35,413 bases of DNA, from positions 1 through 35,413 of the forward strand of contig JAAFJE010000034.1 of the NCBI GenBank assembly GCA_013298025.1, written 5' to 3'. The notes below the pieces were generated by a model. That model ran no database searches, was not told the DNA's origin, and saw only the letters and a program-made list of their open reading frames with translations. This DNA comes from Cytophagales bacterium (GTDB taxonomy: Bacteria; Bacteroidota; Bacteroidia; Cytophagales; Spirosomataceae). This document shows positions 15,795 through 22,949 of this stretch, in pieces. The position numbers and the translations under genes were made by a program. Each line of letters begins with the position of its first letter. The first letter of the stretch is position 1.

Positions 15795-16319
15795 TTACAA
15801 ATCTGTGGCGTTTATGGCATAAATATTGCCCACGCCAATTTCTCCGTTATGTAATTCAAATTTTGCTAATATTCTTCTGTATCCGTCCCCTTCAAATTCG
15901 TCTAAATAAGCCCAATGATGAGCCAATTCGTCAGAAAAGAAAAGGTAAGCTTCAATAGTTTCCTGTTCTTCAAGAGAAGAGGGCTTGAATCCAAAGTACC
16001 CCAATGCCGTACCCCAGCCTTCTTTGACTAATTTTCCTTTGATAAATCCTTTTACCCATTTTCCATTGATATGCTCAATTTTTGAATGGTTTGGTCTGTT
16101 TGGGGCGAGTGAACCGTAAATGATTAATGACTGTTGTAGTTGATATTTATGAATAAACGTTTTTTCTATCGCTGTCAAATCTTCCTTGTCAAGTTTTTCA
16201 ACACTAACACCTTGTGAGACTATTTTTTTGTTTAGGTCTTTAATGACTGTATCTATGTTCATATAATTTTTTGTGAAAGTTCGTTGAAGTTCAGTCCGCC
16301 AATTGGGTATTTCTAGCAT
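15795..16319 (-). CDS. Gamma-glutamylcyclotransferase (GGCT/AIG2-like) family protein
   Basis: The C-terminal 110 residues show the GGCT fold: IIYGSLAPNRPNHS (the Y-G-S-L-x-P substrate-binding loop), KGFIKGKLVKEGWG, and AYLDEFEGDGYRR, whose first glutamate in D-E-F-E-G is the usual catalytic acid. The N-terminal 65 residues are a helical extension. Two starts are plausible: 16319 (used here) and ATG at 16260-16262 (MNIDTVIKDLNKK), which would shorten the protein by 19 residues. Known: relatives cyclise gamma-glutamyl amines or peptides to 5-oxoproline. The cellular substrate is not evident. Cytoplasmic. Confidence 0.8.
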   Translation of the reverse strand: MLEIPNWRTELQRTFTKNYMNIDTVIKDLNKKIVSQGVSVEKLDKEDLTAIEKTFIHKYQLQQSLIIYGSLAPNRPNHSKIEHINGKWVKGFIKGKLVKEGWGTALGYFGFKPSSLEEQETIEAYLFFSDELAHHWAYLDEFEGDGYRRILAKFELHNGEIGVGNIYAINATDL

Positions 16320-16877
16320 TACAATTATCTCTGTTAATGCAATTTTGTCTTAAAGCAAAATATACAAAATATACTGGAAGAAAGAAAATGATTTTAGGTA
16401 TTTTGCCCTAATTTTAAATTTTGGGCAATACTTTTGAAATACCATTGTCCACTCTGCGGAAATAGCGGAACACTGACCAATCAATTTCGTAGTTATTTTA
16501 ACTACTCGTGCAGGATTAGTACTGTACTAATTTACAATTTCACATTAATACTTACATTGGTTAGATGCTGACAAAAATTATAGCTACGTTTGTATTTTAT
16601 TATTGGTAAATTGCTCCATAATTTGACTAGGAATGAGATTCAGAACTATCATTTTTATACGAAAACGCTCGAAGTAACTGGCTCAACACAATAAAAATAG
16701 CCTTTTCTGCATTGCTTTGTAGAAGCTGTTTCAGCCGTTGTGTCGCTATCAAGGCTCAAAATAAAAACTTGGGCTTATCTGTTTTACAAAAAAGTGCTTT
16801 GGAATATATTTATTTGGTTATAAATAATTGATTTAAAATTAGTTGCACAAATATTAAAATTGCTTAAATTTTTGTCT
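16320..16877. other. Intergenic region, 558 bp
   Basis: No ORF is convincing here. I see a TTGCCC...GGGCAA stem at 16403-16428, an exact 17-base palindrome at 16515-16531, and a TACGTTTG -7-like box at 16585-16592 with no matching -33 box at the usual spacing. It separates the divergent GGCT and coiled-coil genes, so promoters for both probably lie here. Confidence 0.4.
16515..16531. promoter_or_regulatory. Perfect palindrome, possible operator
   Basis: ATTAGTACTGTACTAAT has two perfect 8-base half-sites around one central T, in the spacer between two divergent genes. The size fits a dimeric regulator's binding site. No regulator is encoded next to it. Confidence 0.35.
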
Positions 16878-17558
16878 ATGAAAAAAATAGGATTCATGCT
16901 TTTGGGGCTTTTGTGTGCATATACAAGCCATGCCCAAATTTTTTGGGGAACATTTATGATTGAAAAAGCCAACAAAGAAGGAATGTATGCCACCACAAGT
17001 GCAGATGAAGCGTTGGTTAAACAGGCTTGGGAGCTAGAATTAGGTAAATATGGAGCGGTAGAGGTAAGTCGTTGGGGGGGAGTGTATCGGGTCAATTCGG
17101 CACAAATTCGTTCTATCAGCGACCATCCTTTGTTGTTGGCTAGTAGGGTTTTTACCGAACAAGGACGTACCAAAATCTTACTCTCGCTAGGGCTTGGCGA
17201 CGAAATTTATATCAATGGCAATCACCCGAAATATGAAGCAGCCGAACGCTTCTTTACCGCATTTTTAGACAAAGTAGCTTTGATGAATGGCGTAAAAGTA
17301 GAGGAATCGTCTTTACAAAGTATAACCGAAAAACAACAAAAACTGCTGAAAGATTACGACAAATTAGCCAAGTCAATCACGGAAAACCAAAAGGAAAAAG
17401 AGCGTCTGCAAAAACGCATGGAGGAAAATAACCTACAGTTGGAAAAACTGATGCAAGACATTGCTCAGAATCAAAAAGACCAAACCAGCTTGCAAGAGCA
17501 ATTGCTTTTACAGCAAAAGAAATTGGAGGAAGCCAAAGCCAAAGCACCGAAATTTTAG
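16878..17558 (+). CDS. Exported coiled-coil protein, hypothetical
   Basis: This 226-aa protein has a signal peptide (MKKIGFMLLGLLCAYTSHA). ATG 16878 is chosen over 16860 because the signal starts there. Residues 20-140 form a compact domain (IFWGTFMIEKANKEGMYATT, then GGVYRVNSAQIRSI) that I cannot assign. Residues 145-222 form a continuous coiled coil rich in Gln, Lys and Glu (LQSITEKQQKLLKDYDKL, RLQKRMEENNLQLEKL). It is probably periplasmic. It converges on the RNase H gene with 32 bases between the stops. Confidence 0.6.
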   Translation: MKKIGFMLLGLLCAYTSHAQIFWGTFMIEKANKEGMYATTSADEALVKQAWELELGKYGAVEVSRWGGVYRVNSAQIRSISDHPLLLASRVFTEQGRTKILLSLGLGDEIYINGNHPKYEAAERFFTAFLDKVALMNGVKVEESSLQSITEKQQKLLKDYDKLAKSITENQKEKERLQKRMEENNLQLEKLMQDIAQNQKDQTSLQEQLLLQQKKLEEAKAKAPKF

Positions 17559-17590
17559 GAAAGGCATAGGTCAAAAGGGAAGCTCTAGGC

Positions 17591-18223
17591 TTACCCTTTT
17601 CGACCATAATCGGCAGGATTTTCGCCCCAAAACTCGGTTTCCCATTTCAAAATAGCATTGCTATAGGTATTGTTTTGTAGCCATGCCAAAGCCCTATCGA
17701 CTAGCTCGAATAGGGCTTTGTTTTTTTCGTTGCGTTCTAAGGTTGTTTTAATCGCTTTCTTTTTTACCCAACTTATCGCTGTCTTTGAGTCGGAGTAAAT
17801 GGGCAAGTCGGATTGGTATTTTTTCAAGAAGGATAGCCCGTGTACAATGGCCAAAAACTCACCAATATTGACCGTTCCTTCGGGAAAAGGCCCCATCGAA
17901 AAAAGCACTCGTTTGGTGGCTGTTTCAACGCCTTGGTATTCCAAAACACCGGGGTTTCCTGCACAAGCGGCATCCACGGCAATGCTGTTCATAAGTGGAC
18001 TTCCTACCGATTTAGCCGACAACGGTTTGGTTGGTGCAGTCGCCTTTTGTACGGCTTGCCAGTAGTTGCCTTTGAAGGCTTTTTCGGCTTCGCTCAACGT
18101 ATCATAAGCCTTATATTTCGCTCCTTCCACTCCTTTTACCAAGTCTTCTACTGCTGCCCAAGAGTCGAAAACGCCTTTTTGCTTTCCTTCCCAAACGACA
18201 TAATATTTTACTTTTTTTGCCAC
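17591..18223 (-). CDS. rnhA: Ribonuclease H with N-terminal viroplasmin domain
   Basis: This 210-aa protein starts with the caulimovirus-viroplasmin-like RNA/DNA-binding module (KVKYYVVWEGKQKGVFDSW to about residue 55), which in this family helps bind RNA-DNA hybrids. After a linker the RNase HI domain has its four acidic residues: D84 (IAVDAA), E122 (NIGEFLAI), D145 (IYSDSK) and D205 (NPADYGR). It cuts the RNA strand of RNA-DNA hybrids, for example in Okazaki primers and R-loops, in the cytoplasm. The architecture is common in Bacteroidota. Confidence 0.9.
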   Translation of the reverse strand: MAKKVKYYVVWEGKQKGVFDSWAAVEDLVKGVEGAKYKAYDTLSEAEKAFKGNYWQAVQKATAPTKPLSAKSVGSPLMNSIAVDAACAGNPGVLEYQGVETATKRVLFSMGPFPEGTVNIGEFLAIVHGLSFLKKYQSDLPIYSDSKTAISWVKKKAIKTTLERNEKNKALFELVDRALAWLQNNTYSNAILKWETEFWGENPADYGRKG

Positions 18224-18309
18224 GCTTCTGTATTAACTATAGTTTAAAACAGCTGTGAAGATAAAGCGAAATTTTGGCATATAAAAAACAACCCTTACCC
18301 TTTTGTGCC

Positions 18310-18801
18310 TTATTGAGCGTCTTTTACAAAGTGAAGTGCCACCGAATTGAGGCAATAGCGTAGCCCAGTAGGGCGTGGACCATCTTCAAAAACATGACCT
18401 AAATGGGCACCACAACGACTGCATAAAATCTCGGTGCGTACCATGCCAAAGCTGTAATCGGGAATTTCGAGAATGGCATCTTTGTGAATGGCTTGGTAAA
18501 AGGAAGGCCAGCCCGTACCCGATTCAAATTTGGTTTTCGAGTCGAATAAAGGCAATTTACAACATACACATTGATAAATGCCCTTTTCGTGGTTTTTCCA
18601 ATAAGCCCCCGAACACGCCAATTCGGTGCTTTTTTGGCGTGTGATTTTGTATTGTTCGGGCGTGAGTAATTTACGCCATTCGGCATCGGTTTTGACAACA
18701 GTAAATTTGTGGTTTTTGAGTGGGTCTTGTTCTTGTTGCGAGCGACTTACCAACAAGCCTACAACCAACAAACAAGCCAATACAATGGCGACAACTTTCA
18801 T
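18310..18801 (-). CDS. msrB: Peptide-methionine (R)-S-oxide reductase MsrB
   Basis: This 163-aa protein has an N-terminal hydrophobic segment (MKVVAIVLACLLVVGLLVS) that probably acts as a signal or anchor, so the enzyme may sit in the periplasm. The start at 18801 gives this segment; the longer frame has no clear function. The SelR domain is complete: zinc cysteines C78/C81 (QCVCC) and C127/C130 (CSRC), substrate loop SGTGWPSF, and catalytic Cys150 in RYCLNS. It reduces the R-epimer of methionine sulfoxide in proteins. The frequent resolving cysteine in the SGTGWPS region is absent; Cys63 is a candidate replacement. Confidence 0.92.
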   Translation of the reverse strand: MKVVAIVLACLLVVGLLVSRSQQEQDPLKNHKFTVVKTDAEWRKLLTPEQYKITRQKSTELACSGAYWKNHEKGIYQCVCCKLPLFDSKTKFESGTGWPSFYQAIHKDAILEIPDYSFGMVRTEILCSRCGAHLGHVFEDGPRPTGLRYCLNSVALHFVKDAQ

Positions 18802-18916
18802 AACAATAGCTTTTTTACGTAATATATCACAAGAATAGCCTTGCAAATGATATACGAAAAAGTGGCTAGAATAGTTTATTCTTTGGGGTTGTTTTGGGTA
18901 ATTTTTCGACAAAAAC

Positions 18917-18947
18917 TTTGAAATACAGTGTTTTACAGGTATATTGC
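18917..18947 (+). promoter_or_regulatory. Candidate Bacteroidota promoter for radC
   Basis: TTTG (18917-18920), a 19-base spacer and TATATTGC (18940-18947) approximate the TTTG-N19-TAnnTTTG consensus, with a poor 3' end in the -7 box. It places a start site near 18954, about 40 bases before the radC ATG. Confidence 0.4.
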
Positions 18948-18992
18948 TCCTACGAAAATAGTCATTTTTACATCAAAGCAAGTTCCAATCCT

Positions 18993-19694
18993 ATGTCATC
19001 TTATCAAGCTGCACACTTAAACATCAAAGAATGGGCCGAAGAAGACCGCCCTCGTGAAAAACTACTGCTCAAAGGCAAAGCTGCCCTGTCTGATGCCGAA
19101 TTGCTCGGTATTCTGATTGGCACAGGTATTCAGCACCTCACGGCGATTGATATTGCCAAAAATATCCTCCAACACGTTCAAAACGACCTCAACCAACTGG
19201 CTCGGCTGTCGGTCAAAGATTTGGCGAAGTTCAAAGGAATTGGCGAAGCCAAGGCGATTACGATTGTGAGTGCCTTAGAATTGGGCAGAAGACGCAAGGA
19301 AGCAGATACCCAAAAAAGGGTACAAATTACCTGCTCGAAAGATGCTTATGAAGTACTAAAACCCTACATGATGGATTTGCCACATGAAGAATTTTGGATA
19401 ATCTTACTCAATCGAGCTAACCGGGTGCTAAAATGTGAGAAAATTAGCAGTGGTGGCATTTCGGGTACTGTTGCCGACCCCAAATTGATTTTCAAAGCGG
19501 CCATCGACCACCTAGCCAGTGCTATAATTTTAGCCCATAACCATCCGTCGGGCAACCTTACGCCGAGCCAAGCCGATAAAGAATTGACCCGTAAAGTAAA
19601 AGAAGCAGGCAAAAATCTGGAAATTCCAGTATTAGACCACGTGATTTTTGCCGATAAAGCTTACCTCAGCTTTGCCGACGAAGGATTTTTTTGA
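18993..19694 (+). CDS. radC: DNA repair protein RadC family (JAB/MPN metalloprotease-like)
   Basis: This 233-aa protein starts at ATG 18993, which gives the family's usual opening (NIKEWAEEDRPREKLLLKG). Residues 5-75 form the UPF0758 N-terminal domain with a helix-hairpin-helix (KDLAKFKGIGEAKAITIVSA, about 75-98). The C-terminal JAB domain has the metal-binding H-N-H-P-S-G and downstream Asp (AHNHPSGNLTPSQAD). Known: the family was named after an E. coli repair mutant whose phenotype proved to be due to another gene; its biochemical role is unsettled. Cytoplasmic. Confidence 0.92.
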   Translation: MSSYQAAHLNIKEWAEEDRPREKLLLKGKAALSDAELLGILIGTGIQHLTAIDIAKNILQHVQNDLNQLARLSVKDLAKFKGIGEAKAITIVSALELGRRRKEADTQKRVQITCSKDAYEVLKPYMMDLPHEEFWIILLNRANRVLKCEKISSGGISGTVADPKLIFKAAIDHLASAIILAHNHPSGNLTPSQADKELTRKVKEAGKNLEIPVLDHVIFADKAYLSFADEGFF

Positions 19695-19753
19695 TGGAGT
19701 ATTATCCCAAGATAATTTACCTCAAAAAAGCCCTTTTGACAGCGCTATGGCAT

Positions 19754-19792
19754 AAAAAAATAGGGGCAAGCCATCGCTCGTCCCTATTTTTG
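19754..19792. terminator. Bidirectional intrinsic terminator
   Basis: A stem AAAATAGGG.../...CCCTATTTTT (about 19756-19766 with 19782-19791) is flanked by A and T runs on either side. It sits between radC (plus) and the 32-aa gene (minus). Confidence 0.7.
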
Positions 19793-19821
19793 TAAGTAGT
19801 ATAGCCTTAACGCTGTGCTAC

Positions 19822-19920
19822 TTATTTTCCTCTTTCTTTGTAAATGTTTTGCAATTTTGCTCCTACGATGGCAGCCAACACAAAGAGAGTGATAAAGAAT
19901 AAAGCTCCTGAAATACCCAT
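19822..19920 (-). CDS. 32-aa single-pass membrane peptide
   Basis: The reading frame from ATG at 19920 to TAA at 19822 encodes MGISGALFFITLFVLAAIVG followed by AKLQNIYKERGK: one membrane helix with a short, strongly basic cytoplasmic tail. It lies alone between radC and hisB, with the terminator at 19754-19792 directly downstream. Size, clean helix/tail layout and the terminator support a real gene. It resembles the small subunit-like peptides that accompany membrane complexes, but no partner is nearby and I cannot name a family. Confidence 0.55.
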   Translation of the reverse strand: MGISGALFFITLFVLAAIVGAKLQNIYKERGK

Positions 19921-20034
19921 GGTATGTATATTTTAGATTTATGATAAGTTAGTCACGGTTTGATGTTGCAAATATAAAAGTCAAAACTGAAAACTTCATG
20001 CTTTGCTTGCTAAACTTTGCATAGTTTTACGATT

Positions 20035-21156
20035 TTATAACACGCCCTTGGTAGAAGGAAGGTTGTCTAAATCTTTTATATCACGTTTTACAGCCATTTT
20101 TATCGACTTGGCAAAAGCCTTGAAAATCGCCTCAATTTTATGATGTTCGTTGTCGGCTTCGGCTTTGATATTGAGGTTGCATTTGGCGGTATCGGTAAAA
20201 GATTTGAAGAAATGGAAGAACATTTCGGTTGGCATTTCGCCAATTTTTTCTCTTTTAAAAGTAGCATCCCATACAATCCAGTTGCGACCAGAGAAGTCTA
20301 TCGCTGCATGAACCAAGGCTTCGTCCATAGGCAACAAATAGAAACCATAGCGAGAAATCCCTTTTTTATGGCCGAGGGCGTTTAGGTACGCTTCGCCTAG
20401 AGCCAAGCCCGTATCTTCGATGGTATGATGCTCGTCGATGTGCAAATCGCCTTCTACTTTTACGCTGAGGTCGGCACCCGAATGCTTGGCGAGTTGGTCG
20501 AGCATGTGGTCGAAAAAGCCTAAGCCTGTATCAATATCCGATTTTCCTTTGCCATCGAGGTTCAAATCGACCCAGATTTTTGTTTCTCTCGTAATTCTCT
20601 CTACCGTTGCTTTGCGAGCAGGCAAACGCAAAAACTCGTAAATGGCATCCCAATCCTGAGAAATCAAGGCCGTTGCTGCTATTTGTTCAGGCACATCAAT
20701 AGGTGAACTGCCTAAATAAATGGCTTTTGCCCCAAGATTTATGGCCAATTGAATGTCTGTTAGGCGGTCGCCAAGGACGTAAGAATGAGCTAAATCGTAC
20801 TTTTCTGTATCGAAATAGCCAGTAAGCATACCCGTGCGAGGCTTGCGGGTTGGGGCGTTTTCGTGTTCAAAAGTTTTATCAATATGCACTGCTGCAAAAT
20901 GAATGTTTTCGCCTGTGAGGGTTTGCATCATTTTGTTATGAGCTGGCCAAAAAGTTTCTTCGGGAAACGAATCTGTGCCTAAACCATCTTGGTTTGTCAC
21001 CATCACCAATTCATAGTCTAATTCTTCGGCAATTTTGCGGAGGTTAGAAATAGCTTTGGGTAAAAAGGCTAATTTTTCTAAGGAATCTACTTGAAAATCA
21101 ACAGGGGGTTCTTCTATAATCGTTCCATCTCTGTCGATAAATAAAACTTTTTTCAT
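20035..21156 (-). CDS. hisB: Bifunctional histidinol-phosphatase / imidazoleglycerol-phosphate dehydratase
   Basis: This 373-aa protein has two domains. Residues 1-165 are the HAD-type histidinol-phosphate phosphatase, with D8-R-D10-G-T at the start and a [19 protein letters not shown] core. Residues 175-373 are the imidazoleglycerol-phosphate dehydratase, with metal-binding [15 protein letters not shown] and [11 protein letters not shown] motifs. Together they catalyse two steps of histidine synthesis in the cytoplasm. The start at 21156 ([12 protein letters not shown]) fits the family; the longer frame adds eight residues of no value. No other his gene is adjacent, so the pathway is dispersed or this gene has separated from its operon. 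Confidence 0.95.
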   Translation of the reverse strand: MKKVLFIDRDGTIIEEPPVDFQVDSLEKLAFLPKAISNLRKIAEELDYELVMVTNQDGLGTDSFPEETFWPAHNKMMQTLTGENIHFAAVHIDKTFEHENAPTRKPRTGMLTGYFDTEKYDLAHSYVLGDRLTDIQLAINLGAKAIYLGSSPIDVPEQIAATALISQDWDAIYEFLRLPARKATVERITRETKIWVDLNLDGKGKSDIDTGLGFFDHMLDQLAKHSGADLSVKVEGDLHIDEHHTIEDTGLALGEAYLNALGHKKGISRYGFYLLPMDEALVHAAIDFSGRNWIVWDATFKREKIGEMPTEMFFHFFKSFTDTAKCNLNIKAEADNEHHKIEAIFKAFAKSIKMAVKRDIKDLDNLPSTKGVL

Positions 21157-21488
21157 GTTGCTTTTGGTTGCTTTGAGCAAAGATACGTTGTACGCTCTGC
21201 CTATTGAAACGCAAAGTTAATGCTTAGTTGTCGGATTCGTTGTTTGAAAAGGCGTTTTTGTATGCTCAAAAATAGTAACTGCACGGCAAGAACCGCTTCA
21301 ATATAGCTCAACTTGGACTTTAAAAGTATAAATTTATATAATGTAGAGGCTTTTGATAAGATATTCGGCAAGTATTGAGTTTTATTTCTGTATAGATTGT
21401 ATTTTTGAGAAACAAAAGTTCTAGGCTTGTCGTTACACAGCGACGAAGGTTTTTTAGGGTACAAAGAAAACAATCAAATAGAGAGAAG
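21157..21488. other. Intergenic region between divergent hisB and OmpA-like genes
   Basis: 332 bp. It contains a perfect TATCTTTG -7-like box for hisB on the minus strand (21178-21185) and a TATTTTTG box for the OmpA-like gene on the plus strand (21400-21407). Neither has a good -33 box at 19 bases. A minus-strand frame of 90 codons here looks non-coding. Nothing else stands out. Confidence 0.4.
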
Positions 21489-22850
21489 ATGAATTTAATT
21501 GCAGAGTTGAAAGAATTATTGAAGGGGGAAGTTAATCAAAAAGCCGCCTTGTTAGTAGGAGAAAAAGAAGATAAAGTAAAGCTCGCTTTCGATGCTTTGG
21601 TATCTACAGTGATTGGAGGAATCATGAAACGGGTATCGAACGAAACAGGAGCTACTACTTTGATGAATGTGATTCAAAAAGGAAAACACGATGGTAGTAT
21701 ATTGACGCAGGTTGCTACCTACGTTGCCGATAAAGAAAGTTTTACAGCATTTACCGACAAAGGCCACAGCCTAGTGAGTATGCTGTTGCCCGATAAAAAA
21801 AGCTCTATCGCTACACTGATTGCACAGTTTGCAGGCGTTCGCAACTCGTCGGCTACCTCCTTGTTGGCTTTTGTTATGCCATTGGCTATAGGCCGACTCG
21901 GCAAAGTAGTGGCTACGCAAGGGGCTGATAAAGCCACTTTAGCTAATTTGATACTCGAACAAAAATCGTTGCTCATTTCCGAAACGCCCGAAACACTTCA
22001 ACTCAAAATGCTTGATGTGCTAGGCTTAGGGGCTTTTATGAGCCAAGAAATGAAACCTGTGCAGTTTGCTTCGGCGGCACCCTTGAAAAGTAATGTGAAT
22101 AGTCATGCCGATAAGCATTCCGAGCGAGTAGAATACCCTGTGAAGTATTCAAGCAAAGAGTACGATACCAGTAGAGATAGAGATTTTTCGATACCAAAAT
22201 GGGCTTTGCCAGCAGGAGCTATTGCTTTGGTTTTGGGTGGTTTGGGCTATTTTGTAGCCAATTACGATTGGTCAAGTAATGAGTCTTCTAGTGAGTTGGG
22301 CGATACTACGCAGTTTGAACAAGTGACTGGGGCAAAAATTGATACCACAGCATTGGTTAAAGACTCTACGGCTCTCAAGCCTGATTCTGCTCTTATCGAA
22401 AAATCGTTGGCTATCGCCTTGCCCAATGGCACTACCATAGAAGCCTTAAATGGCTCATTTGCCCAAAAATTAACCCAGTTTTTACAAGACAGCGTAGCCC
22501 AAGGACAACCAACGTTTGTCTTAGACAACTTGGTTTTTCAAGGTAATACCAGTTCTATTGCTCCAGGTACAGAAAAAGCGGTGGAAGATTTGGGTAAAAT
22601 TATGGTGGCATATCCACGCCTACAAGTAAAGCTAGTTGGACATACCGATAATGCTGGCGATACGCTTCAAAGTAAAAAATTATCGCTTAAAAGAGCTTTC
22701 GCTATTCGTAATGCCTTATTGGCCAATGGTGTAAGTCCTATCAGGATTGATTTTGAAGGCAAAGGACCTTTTGCTCCAATTGCCAGCAATGCTACTGAAG
22801 AAGGTAAAACTAGAAATAGGAGAGTAGAGGTGAAAGTGGTTCGTAAATAG
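21489..22850 (+). CDS. DUF937 - transmembrane - OmpA-like domain protein
   Basis: This 453-aa protein starts at ATG 21489, preceded by a purine-rich AGAGAGAAG; upstream codons look non-coding. Residues 1-190 match the DUF937 type: Ala/Ile-rich helices with VSTVIGGIMKRVSNETGATT and a repeated LL...F.../G pattern. After a charged linker there is one membrane helix (WALPAGAIALVLGGLGYFVA, about 238-258). A Ser/Asp-rich segment leads into an OmpA-like peptidoglycan-binding domain (about 345-453) with KLVGHTDNAGDTLQSKKLS and NRRVEVKV. The membrane helix would leave DUF937 in the cytoplasm and OmpA in the periplasm, linking the two compartments. It converges on the esterase gene at a strong terminator. 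Confidence 0.85.
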   Translation: MNLIAELKELLKGEVNQKAALLVGEKEDKVKLAFDALVSTVIGGIMKRVSNETGATTLMNVIQKGKHDGSILTQVATYVADKESFTAFTDKGHSLVSMLLPDKKSSIATLIAQFAGVRNSSATSLLAFVMPLAIGRLGKVVATQGADKATLANLILEQKSLLISETPETLQLKMLDVLGLGAFMSQEMKPVQFASAAPLKSNVNSHADKHSERVEYPVKYSSKEYDTSRDRDFSIPKWALPAGAIALVLGGLGYFVANYDWSSNESSSELGDTTQFEQVTGAKIDTTALVKDSTALKPDSALIEKSLAIALPNGTTIEALNGSFAQKLTQFLQDSVAQGQPTFVLDNLVFQGNTSSIAPGTEKAVEDLGKIMVAYPRLQVKLVGHTDNAGDTLQSKKLSLKRAFAIRNALLANGVSPIRIDFEGKGPFAPIASNATEEGKTRNRRVEVKVVRK

Positions 22851-22883
22851 TATGCTGTAGTTGGATTATTGGTGTATGGTCTT

Positions 22884-22938
22884 ATTTTCGGCGGTTGGTT
22901 TTTGGAAGTACCTCGCCCAAAAACCAACCGCCGAAAAT
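22884..22938. terminator. Bidirectional terminator with a perfect 22-bp stem
   Basis: The arms 22884-22905 and 22917-22938 are exact reverse complements around an 11-base loop. Each starts with ATTTTCGGCGG and ends in TTTTTGG. It lies between two convergent genes, 34 bases after one stop and 12 before the other. Confidence 0.85.
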
Positions 22939-22949
22939 ATGTTGTATAG

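Noticed and set aside
21201..21473. 90-codon minus-strand ORF upstream of hisB
   Set aside because: It lies in the promoter region of two divergent genes, and its composition looks non-coding.
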